In this document: piece after piece, positions 16,642 through 23,200 of the stretch | Position numbering within the stretch: position 1 is the stretch's first letter | How the letters are laid out: every line of letters begins with the position of its first letter | Assembly (NCBI GenBank): GCA_021730905.1 | Contig: JAKFYK010000023.1 | Location: 1-47,580 of the forward strand | DNA: 47,580 bases | Direction of reading: 5' to 3' | Source: Betaproteobacteria bacterium | Lineage (GTDB): Bacteria; Pseudomonadota; Gammaproteobacteria; Burkholderiales; SG8-41 | Translations under genes and position numbers: made by a program | The notes under the pieces: model-generated | What the model was told of the DNA's origin: nothing | Databases searched by the model: none | Seen by the model: only the letters and a program-made list of their open reading frames with translations

Positions 16642-17652
16642 ATGAAACCCACACTGCTCATTTCAAAAAAAGTCATCGCCGAGTACGGCCCGCGTCTGAA
16701 TGACATCCTCGCGAACGCACCGCGGCAAATTGAACTACTCCCCTACGCGCCCGATCTGCAACTCACGCCCGCTGCTATCGACAACATCGAAGCCGCTTAC
16801 TATTCGCGCGACATCTGGGAAGGCACCGAGAAGAGCGCGCTGAGTCCGGCCGCGCAGGCGTTCTGGAGCATCCTCGACCGCACGCACAACATGAAATGGG
16901 TCGCCGTGTATTCGGCGGGCACGGATCAGAAGCGTTATCAGGACGCGATGAAGCGCGGCATGCGGCTTACTACCGGCGCCGGCGCACAGGCGGATGCGGT
17001 AGGCCTCGCGGCGGCGGCGGGCGTGCTCGCACTCGCGCGCGGCATTCCATACTGGCTATCCGCGCAACGGCGGCGCGAGTGGTCGCCGCTGCGCGGCAAG
17101 GATGTACCGCCCGATATTCCCGGCCAGATCGCGGCGATCGTCGGCATCGGTTATATTGGCAAAGTCATCGCGCGCGTGCTGCACGCGACGGGTATGAAAA
17201 CCATCGGCATCCGGCGCAATGTTGCGCCTGCCGAACATTTTGACCAGGTGCTGCCGCCATCTGCGCTCGACAGCCTGCTGCCCACCTGTGACTGGCTGGT
17301 AATCGCGTGCCCGCTGACGCCCGACACACGCAACCTGATCGACACGCGCCGCCTCGCGTTAATGAAACCCGGCGCAGGCATCGCCAACATCGCGCGCGGC
17401 GAAATCATCGATGAAAACGCGCTCGCCGATGCGCTCAAAGCCAAACGCCTGCGCCACGCCTATCTCGATGTGTTCAACACCGAACCGCTGCCGCCAGAAT
17501 CGCCGTTATGGGATTTATCCAATGTGCTGATCTCGCCGCACAACGCAGGCGCGTCCACCGGCACCTACGCACGCGGCGTGGAGATTTTTCTGCGAAACCT
17601 GGAAAATTACCTGAACGCAAAGGCGCTGGAAAATGAAGCGTCGGTCGAGTAA
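16642..17652 (+). CDS. D-2-hydroxyacid dehydrogenase (NAD-binding)
   Basis: A 336-residue cytosolic dehydrogenase of the D-isomer-specific 2-hydroxyacid family, catalysing reversible oxidation of hydroxyacids to ketoacids. The nucleotide-binding motif is GIGYIG (168-173). Catalytic Arg252 is in ARGEIID, Glu281 in FNTEPLP and His300 in SPHNAG. The N-terminal domain is divergent. ATG 16642 has no clear ribosome-binding site. It is 40 bp after the MBL gene on the same strand and 21 bp before a ModA-like gene. Substrate class (glyoxylate, hydroxypyruvate or other) cannot be separated here. Confidence 0.88.
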   Translation: MKPTLLISKKVIAEYGPRLNDILANAPRQIELLPYAPDLQLTPAAIDNIEAAYYSRDIWEGTEKSALSPAAQAFWSILDRTHNMKWVAVYSAGTDQKRYQDAMKRGMRLTTGAGAQADAVGLAAAAGVLALARGIPYWLSAQRRREWSPLRGKDVPPDIPGQIAAIVGIGYIGKVIARVLHATGMKTIGIRRNVAPAEHFDQVLPPSALDSLLPTCDWLVIACPLTPDTRNLIDTRRLALMKPGAGIANIARGEIIDENALADALKAKRLRHAYLDVFNTEPLPPESPLWDLSNVLISPHNAGASTGTYARGVEIFLRNLENYLNAKALENEASVE

Positions 17653-17673
17653 CTGGCGTACACAAGGGAAACA

Positions 17674-18441
17674 ATGCGCACCAAATTTCTCGCCGCAGCA
17701 ACTGTCGGGACAATTATTCTGTTGTTGCATGGCTACACGGCGAAGGCCGCCGAAGTAAAGGTCATGGCTGGAGGTCCACTGACAGCGGTGTTCAAGGAAC
17801 TGGGGCCGCAATTCGAAAGTGATACCGGGCACAAGATCGTCGCTAAGTTCGGTGGAACCGCGGCGGTAAAGCGAGAGATCGACGCCGGAGAATCTTTCGA
17901 CTTGGTCATTACAAACGCATCCGCAGTCGACGACTGGATCAAACAGGGCAAGATCGTTGCCGCCACCCGCATGACTATAGCCTATGCCGGGCTGGGTGTT
18001 GGCGTGCGCGCAGGCACACCCAAGCCCGATGTCAGTTCAATCGACGCATCCAGGCGTACACTGCTGAGCGCGACATCCGTCGGCCATGGCGCGGAGAGCG
18101 CAAGCGCCACTTCTTTCAAGAACTTGCTTGAGCGCCTCGGAATTACGGAGCAAATGAAGCCAAAACTCAGGCCGATGGGCCTTGGTGGCACTTATAAGAG
18201 TGTGGCTGCCGGTGAAATAGAAATCGTAGTCGCAGTCGTCCCGGGAATCGTGGCAGCCCCCGGGGTGGACTTGGCGGGATCGTTTCCGCCGGAACTGCAG
18301 ACTTATATCAGTTTCGCTGCGGGCTTGAGCACTGGCGTTAAGGCGCCAGAAGCAGCGCAATCTTTCATAAAGTTTCTTGCGTCTCCGGCAGTTGTTGCGG
18401 TGATCAAGGCGAAAGGCATGGAGTCTGGCACTCCAAAATAA
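17674..18441 (+). CDS. ModA-like periplasmic binding protein
   Basis: A 255-residue protein with signal peptide ending AKA|A near 25. EVKVMAGGPLTAVFKELGPQ begins a type II periplasmic-binding fold as in molybdate-binding ModA; FDLVITNASAVDDWI near 70 and AGLGVGVRAGTPKPD near 106 are typical of the family. The oxyanion-binding Ser near the N-terminus is replaced by GGPL, so molybdate binding is doubtful and a different ligand is likely. There is no ModB or ModC gene nearby. ATG 17674 follows AAGGGAAACA. The convergent gene lies 14 bp away. Confidence 0.8.
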   Translation: MRTKFLAAATVGTIILLLHGYTAKAAEVKVMAGGPLTAVFKELGPQFESDTGHKIVAKFGGTAAVKREIDAGESFDLVITNASAVDDWIKQGKIVAATRMTIAYAGLGVGVRAGTPKPDVSSIDASRRTLLSATSVGHGAESASATSFKNLLERLGITEQMKPKLRPMGLGGTYKSVAAGEIEIVVAVVPGIVAAPGVDLAGSFPPELQTYISFAAGLSTGVKAPEAAQSFIKFLASPAVVAVIKAKGMESGTPK

Positions 18442-18455
18442 GCAAATGTAAGCTG

Positions 18456-19457
18456 CTATTTTGCTGTCGGCTTAGCCAACTCCAAATCCGTCAGCAGCGC
18501 CTTCAACTGCGCATACAGTGCATCCAGCCCCTGCGCCAGTTCCCTGCCGGCCATGAACTCATCGCTCTGGTGATTCGTTTCCAGATCGCGTTTCCATTCC
18601 GGTGTCTCGGTGGTTTTTTTAAGCGCGTCCTGCCAGTACGCGAGTTGCGCGGGAGTGAGTCCCGGCGCCATGGTGATCATGCGCCACACCGACACCACCG
18701 CGTCCGTGCCCTGCTCGCGCCACGTGGGCACATTGGCAAACTGACCGCTCATGCGCTTGGGCGAAGTCACCGCGATCAGCCGCACCTGTCCCGCCTTCGC
18801 CGGATTCACCCACAGCCCCACCGACGCCGGCACCACCTGCACATGATTGCCGAGCAGCGCGGCGATGGCGTTGGCGCCTGACTGAAACACCACGGTTTTC
18901 GCTTTGGCCGGCGGCACGCCCTCCACTTTCAGCGCCAGCGCAATCGCCTGATGGTTGGCGTTGCCCAGGCTGTTGGCGACGCCAAAGGTGATGGCATTGA
19001 CATCCTTTTTCAGCGCATCGAGCAGCGCGCGGCCGCTGGCGAACGGCGATTCCGGTTTCACCGCGATGCCCACGTATTCGGCCGCCATCATCGCCACCGG
19101 TGTGATGTCCTTGTAACCGACGCCGCGTCCCATGATCGAATTCACCACCGCGCCCGCGCCTGACAGCACCAGCGCGTGCGCATCACCGGGTTTTTGCTGG
19201 ATGTACGAGTACGCCACCGCGCCGCCGCCGCCCGGCTTGTTCACCACCACCGACGGCACCTGTACGATTTTGTGGTCCTGCCATATTTTCTGGATGGTGC
19301 GCGCGGCAATGTCGGGGCCGCAGCCGGGCTGGCAGGTGACGATGATTTCGACCGGCCGCTCGGGCTTCCACGCTAGCTGCGCCTGCGCGCCAGCACACGC
19401 GAACATCGCGCACGCGGCGCATGCGGTGTTCACAACAACCGTTTGAATGGACCTCAT
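18456..19457 (-). CDS. Bug-family substrate-binding protein 4, CxPGCG subgroup
   Basis: A 333-residue periplasmic protein. The signal peptide ends near AQA|Q (26/27). The mature start KPERPVEIIVTCQPGCGPD differs from ordinary Bug proteins: the PGG loop carries two cysteines, Cys42 and Cys46. Other subgroup features are NKPGGGGAVAYSYIQQ, VVFQSGANAIAALLGNH and WREQGTDAVVSVWR, all shared with Bug protein 9. The HVPYKG loop is absent. ATG 19457 follows GGTGA; the upstream extension lacks a signal sequence. It is divergent from Bug protein 5, with 129 bp between the starts. Confidence 0.88.
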   Translation of the reverse strand: MRSIQTVVVNTACAACAMFACAGAQAQLAWKPERPVEIIVTCQPGCGPDIAARTIQKIWQDHKIVQVPSVVVNKPGGGGAVAYSYIQQKPGDAHALVLSGAGAVVNSIMGRGVGYKDITPVAMMAAEYVGIAVKPESPFASGRALLDALKKDVNAITFGVANSLGNANHQAIALALKVEGVPPAKAKTVVFQSGANAIAALLGNHVQVVPASVGLWVNPAKAGQVRLIAVTSPKRMSGQFANVPTWREQGTDAVVSVWRMITMAPGLTPAQLAYWQDALKKTTETPEWKRDLETNHQSDEFMAGRELAQGLDALYAQLKALLTDLELAKPTAK

Positions 19458-19574
19458 CGATTCACCTTTCCCATGTTCTCCCCGGCTTCCCTTCAACACA
19501 TTCCATGTTTATAGTGCCACAATAGCTGCCACGGATGACTCAACGTTCACGCATTTCGACTTATTCATTTACTC

Positions 19575-19586
19575 TAAAATAAATAA
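19575..19586 (+). promoter_or_regulatory. -10 box placed for a leaderless transcript
   Basis: TAAAAT (19575-19580) ends six bases before the ATG at 19587, so transcription should begin at or next to the start codon. No Shine-Dalgarno sequence is present. The -35 region is poor (TTCGAC at 19555, 14-bp spacer). The same spacing occurs at Bug protein 8 (25539-25550). Confidence 0.45.
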
Positions 19587-19604
19587 ATGAAAACAAATAC
19601 TTAT
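19585..19604 (-). repeat. Recurrent AT-rich 18-mer, inverted copy C
   Basis: On the minus strand this reads ATAAGTATTTGTTTTCATTT, one change from the consensus in the core. It overlaps the start codon and first five codons of Bug protein 5, so the N-terminal residues MKTNTY are partly dictated by the repeat. This is the only copy read on the minus strand. Confidence 0.55.
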
Positions 19605-20555
19605 GTATTACTCTGCACGGCGGCAATCGGCGCGCTCGCCACTCACGCCGGCGCCCAGCCATTCCCCGCGCGCAACGTGCAAATGATCGTGCCGTACACA
19701 GCAGGCGGTTCGATCGACATCATGTCGCGCACGGTTGCGGTCAAACTCACCGAAATCTGGGGCCGCAATGTTGTCGTCGACAATCGGCCCGGCGCGTCCG
19801 GCATGATCGGCACCGAACAAGTGACCAAAGCCGATCCCGACGGCCATGTGCTGCTCGGCCATACGTCCTCGTACCCCGGCACTGCCGCGGTGCGCGCGAA
19901 GCTTCCGTTCGATCCGGCGCGCGCAATTATTCCGGTCGGCGGCATCGGCCGTTCGGCGCTGATCATGGTGGTGCATCCTTCGGTGCCGGTAAAAACCATA
20001 CGCGAATTTGTCGAACTGGCAAAGAAAAATCCCGGCAAAATGACCTACGGCTCTTCGGGCATCGGCGGCAACAATCACTTTGCGGGCGCGCTGCTGGACA
20101 TGGCGGCCGGCATCAAGATGTTGCACGTGCCGTACAAAGGCATTTCGCTGGCGATGACCGCGGTGGCATCGGGCGAAGTGGAAGTGGTGATTGCGAGCGC
20201 GGCCGCGGTCAATCCACAACTGCGCGCGGGACGCGTACGCGCGCTCGGCATGAGCGGCACCAAGCCCTCGCCGCTGATGCCGGGCCTGCCGTCCATCGCG
20301 GAATCAGGTGTGCCCGGATACAACTACGAGTTGTGGTGGGGCATCTTCGCGCCCGCGGGCATGCCTGCAGAGCGACTCGCCTTTATCAATCAGTCGATCA
20401 ACAAGGCGCTGGTCAGCCCCGAGCTGAAAAAATTCCTCGACAACGAAAGCGCCGAAGCATGGATCGCCACACCGCAGCAACTCGCCAATCTGCTGCCCTC
20501 GGAGATCGAGCGTTATCGCAAGATCGCGGTGGCAGCCAACATACCGCCACAATAA
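19587..20555 (+). CDS. Bug-family substrate-binding protein 5
   Basis: A 322-residue periplasmic protein with signal peptide ending AGA|Q at 23/24. FPARNVQMIVPYTAGGSID, DNRPGASGMIGTEQV, DPDGHVLLGHTSSYP and HVPYKGISLAMTAVASG are the family segments, and the C-terminal part has WWGIFAPAGMPAE. There is no ribosome-binding site before ATG 19587, and a -10-like TAAAAT lies six bases upstream, which suggests a leaderless message. The AT-rich repeat overlaps the first codons. It lies convergent to Bug protein 6 (23-bp gap). No enzyme gene is next to it, so the ligand cannot be guessed. Confidence 0.92.
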   Translation: MKTNTYVLLCTAAIGALATHAGAQPFPARNVQMIVPYTAGGSIDIMSRTVAVKLTEIWGRNVVVDNRPGASGMIGTEQVTKADPDGHVLLGHTSSYPGTAAVRAKLPFDPARAIIPVGGIGRSALIMVVHPSVPVKTIREFVELAKKNPGKMTYGSSGIGGNNHFAGALLDMAAGIKMLHVPYKGISLAMTAVASGEVEVVIASAAAVNPQLRAGRVRALGMSGTKPSPLMPGLPSIAESGVPGYNYELWWGIFAPAGMPAERLAFINQSINKALVSPELKKFLDNESAEAWIATPQQLANLLPSEIERYRKIAVAANIPPQ

Positions 20556-20578
20556 GCAGTGGGAATGACAGCAGCGCC

Positions 20579-21559
20579 TTATTCCGCTTTCACGCCGGCG
20601 TCGGCAATCACCTTGCTCCAGCGTTTTATTTCGGCATTGAGGTAATCGCGCAGCACCTCGGGCGGCCCGATCATCGGCACCATGCCCATCGCCAGAAAAC
20701 GGCCACGTACCTCGGGCTTTTGCAGGATGCGGTTGATGTCGCCGTTGATTTTCCGAATGATGGTTTGCGGCGTGCGCGCCGGCGCAAAAAACGGATACCA
20801 ACTGGTGCCATCAAAACCCGGCACGCCAGACTCCGCCACCGAGGGCAGATCGGGCGCGAGTTCCACGCGCCTGGCGCTGCTGACCGCCAGCACGCGCGCC
20901 CGGCCTGCCTTGGCGTGCGGCAGCATGGTTGATATCGGGCTGAACAGCACCTGTATTTCGCCGGAGAGCAGCCCCGTGGTCGAAGGCGCGCCGCCTTTGT
21001 ACGGCACATGCACCATATCGGTTTTGGTCAACGACTTCATGAGTTCGGTCATCAGGTGCGCAGGCGACCCGACACCGACCGAGCCATAGCTCAGCTTGCC
21101 CGGCTGCGCGCGTGCAAGGTTGATAAGTTCCTGCACCGAGCCGGCCTTGATGCCGGGATGCACGGTGAGCACGTAGGGCGATTGCACCGCCAGCGCAATC
21201 GGTGCGAGATCCTTCACCACGTTGTAGGTGAGCTTGCGGTAGAGCGCGGGCGCAGTAGCCACCGAGCCGTTGTTGACGAGCAGGGTGTAGCCGTCGGGCA
21301 CGGCGTGCGCGACGATCTCCATGCCGATGGTGGTGCCCGCGCCGGGCCGGTTGTCGATAATCACCGGCTGTCCCCACAGCTCGCTGAGTTGCTGCGTGAT
21401 CGCGCGGCCCACGACATCCACGCCGCCGCCCGCAGTGAACGGATTCACCACGCGCACCGGCTTGGCAGGCCAGGTATCCGCGGCATGCGCCGTCGCGCCG
21501 CTGCACACCAGGACCAGCATTGCAAACGGGGATATCCGGCAACGCATCGCCATGCTCAT
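20579..21559 (-). CDS. Bug-family substrate-binding protein 6
   Basis: A 326-residue periplasmic protein. The signal peptide ends near AHA|A (26/27) and the mature part starts DTWPAKPVRVVNPFTAGGGVD, with Asn in place of the usual Val before PF. IDNRPGAGTTIGMEIVAHAVP, HVPYKGGAPSTTGLLSG and FFAPARTP follow. ATG 21559 has AAGGA six bases upstream. It lies 39 bp downstream of the UGSC selenoprotein gene on the same strand and is probably the last gene of that run. An AT-rich 18-mer variant sits in the gap at about 21572-21589. Confidence 0.92.
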   Translation of the reverse strand: MSMAMRCRISPFAMLVLVCSGATAHAADTWPAKPVRVVNPFTAGGGVDVVGRAITQQLSELWGQPVIIDNRPGAGTTIGMEIVAHAVPDGYTLLVNNGSVATAPALYRKLTYNVVKDLAPIALAVQSPYVLTVHPGIKAGSVQELINLARAQPGKLSYGSVGVGSPAHLMTELMKSLTKTDMVHVPYKGGAPSTTGLLSGEIQVLFSPISTMLPHAKAGRARVLAVSSARRVELAPDLPSVAESGVPGFDGTSWYPFFAPARTPQTIIRKINGDINRILQKPEVRGRFLAMGMVPMIGPPEVLRDYLNAEIKRWSKVIADAGVKAE

Positions 21560-21598
21560 TCGCTATCCTTCATCAAGTATTTTTTTAATCCAGAAAAT

Positions 21599-22159
21599 TC
21601 ATTGCTTCAACAGCGACTTGATCAACTCAACCACCTGCGGAATCGCCACCAGCGCGCGCCCCTCCACCTGCTCCAGCGATAGCCCACCCAGCGGGTGCGG
21701 AATCATCACCAGCGGCAGATCGGGCGCGCCGAATACCCGCGCCTGATTTTTTCCGAGCGCGCGAAACGGCTCCGAACAAATCACCGCCGTGGTCAAACCG
21801 CGCTTCGCCAACTGCGTCATGTCGTGGACACTCCACGACGTGCACGCTCCTCAGTCGGCCATCGCGCTGATCACCAGATCAGCGTCCTGCGCCAGTTTGT
21901 CGAGCGTTTCCGCCGGCGCGGGAAACGCCACGTGCGGTTTGCGCGTAAACGCCACCGACGCCACCGGCACCTGCGCGCGCACGCCTTCGACGATCATCTT
22001 CAGCAGGTGATCGGCATTGCCTTTGCTGTTGTCGAGCACGCCGAGGCGTATGCCTTTTTCGCCGATGCGGCGCTGCGTGACCTGTTCACCCTTCGCCTGC
22101 GCCAGCGCGGGCGCGGGTGCGGGTGCGTACGGTATGACAAGCCTGATGGTTTGATTCAT
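21599..22159 (-). CDS. UGSC-family selenoprotein (in-frame TGA read as selenocysteine)
   Basis: Read through one in-frame TGA (21851-21853), this is a 186-residue cytosolic protein. The TGA gives Sec103 in AMADUGACTSWSVHDMTQLA, with Cys106 three residues later: the UGSC-family motif with Ala for Ser. Both flanks look like one family: GIRLGVLDNSKGNADHLL (about 36-53) before the Sec, and FGAPDLPLVMIPHPLGG in the C-terminal half. UGSC proteins are described as selenoproteins or Cys homologues of unknown, presumably redox, function. ATG 22159 has AAAAGGA four bases upstream. A perfect hairpin starts 11 nt after the TGA (21821-21839). A pseudogene is less likely, since the TGA is exactly at the Sec site and the frame is otherwise open. 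Neighbours are two Bug proteins. Confidence 0.86.
21821..21839 (-). promoter_or_regulatory. Candidate bacterial SECIS hairpin for the UGSC gene
   Basis: On the minus strand GTCGTGG and CCACGAC pair perfectly around AGTGT (or eight pairs around GTG). The stem begins 11 nt after the TGA, so the apical loop is about 19-22 nt downstream, within the range of known bacterial SECIS elements that bind SelB. The hairpin lies inside the coding sequence, as expected in bacteria. Confidence 0.65.
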
Positions 22160-22207
22160 GATGTCCTTTTTTGCATGTGCAGTAGCGCAGCCGGGATTTT
22201 GACACGC

Positions 22208-23200
22208 TTACGGTGCTTCATTGATCCCCATTTCCTTCAGCACTTTGGTCCATCGCGCCAGTTCATTGCGCACGTACTCCGCCAGCGCGGCCGGCGTGGA
22301 TTGCGTCAGTTCCACACCCTGCGCGTTGAACTGCTCGCGAAATTCCGGCGTGCCCAGCGCGCGCACGAGGGTTTCGTTCAGCTTGCGCAGCACCGGCTGC
22401 GACACCCCGGCGGGCGCGAACACGCCGTACCACTGCACCACTTCATAGCCGGGGAGGTTCTGTTCAGCGAAGGTCGGCACGTCGGGAATCGCCTGCATGC
22501 GTTTTGCCGTGGTGACGCCCAGCGCGCGCAGGCGGCCGCCGCGGATGTGCGGCTGCGCGGTGGACACCGCACCGAACGACGCCTGCACATGGCCGCCCAT
22601 GATGGCGACGATGGATTCGCCGCCGCCCTTGTACGGGATGTGCGTCATGTTGATGCCCGCCTGGCGCTTGAGCAACTCACCGGCGATGTGCGGCGCACCG
22701 CCGTAGCCGGTGGAGCCGTAACTCAGAGATTCTTTTTTCGCGATCTGGATCAGCTCCGGCAACGAGCGCATGCTTGATGCCGCCGGCACGGTGAGAATCA
22801 CCGGCGTGACGGCGACATTGGTGACTGCCGTGTAGTCGCGTACTGGGTCGTACGGCAGATTCGGACGCAGCGCCGGACTGATCGAAAACCCGGTCGAGGA
22901 ACCCATCAACAAGGTGTGACCATCAGGCGCAGCCTTGGCCACGATCTGCATGCTGATAAGCCCGCCGCCGCCGGAACGGTTGTCGACGATCACTTGCTGG
23001 CCCCAGGCATCGGTGAGTTTCTGCGCGAGCGCGCGCGCCAGCAGATCAGCAACACCACCCGGCACGAAGCCCACGATCAACCGAATCGGGCGATTCGGGT
23101 AATCTTGTGCTGAGCTTGTCGAAGCGGCCTGCGCCCAGCCGCAGACCGGCGCCGCGGCCAACGCCAGCAGCACCGCTGTGCATCTGCCCGCTGCACGCAT
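22208..23200 (-). CDS. Bug-family substrate-binding protein 7
   Basis: A 330-residue periplasmic protein whose ATG shares one base with the stop of the haem/propeller gene (TGATG), so the two are translationally coupled. The signal peptide ends around GWA|Q (23/24). A short linker AASTSSAQ, encoded by the dispersed repeat at 23108-23125, precedes DYPNRPIRLIVGFVPGGVAD. HIPYKGGGESIVAIMGG and VFAPAGVSQ are the later family segments. The next gene downstream is the UGSC selenoprotein (48-bp gap). The coupling suggests this protein serves the same pathway as the haem protein; the ligand is unknown. Confidence 0.92.
   Translation of the reverse strand: MRAAGRCTAVLLALAAAPVCGWAQAASTSSAQDYPNRPIRLIVGFVPGGVADLLARALAQKLTDAWGQQVIVDNRSGGGGLISMQIVAKAAPDGHTLLMGSSTGFSISPALRPNLPYDPVRDYTAVTNVAVTPVILTVPAASSMRSLPELIQIAKKESLSYGSTGYGGAPHIAGELLKRQAGINMTHIPYKGGGESIVAIMGGHVQASFGAVSTAQPHIRGGRLRALGVTTAKRMQAIPDVPTFAEQNLPGYEVVQWYGVFAPAGVSQPVLRKLNETLVRALGTPEFREQFNAQGVELTQSTPAALAEYVRNELARWTKVLKEMGINEAP
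23108..23125 (-). repeat. Dispersed GCTTCGAC-GCTCAG repeat inside a CDS
   Basis: Minus-strand GCTTCGACAAGCTCAGCA encodes the linker after the Bug protein 7 signal peptide. It is the partner of 5942-5961 in Bug protein 2. The two genes are otherwise quite different in sequence, so this is unlikely to be simple common descent of the whole region. Confidence 0.6.

Noticed and set aside
17674..18441. A molybdate ABC transporter
   Set aside because: The ModA-like protein lacks ModB and ModC neighbours and the usual oxyanion-binding serine, so the ligand is uncertain.
21599..22159. The UGSC locus as a pseudogene or two genes
   Set aside because: Only one TGA interrupts it, at the known Sec site, with no frameshift, a good ribosome-binding site at the start, none at the second half, and a perfect hairpin right after.
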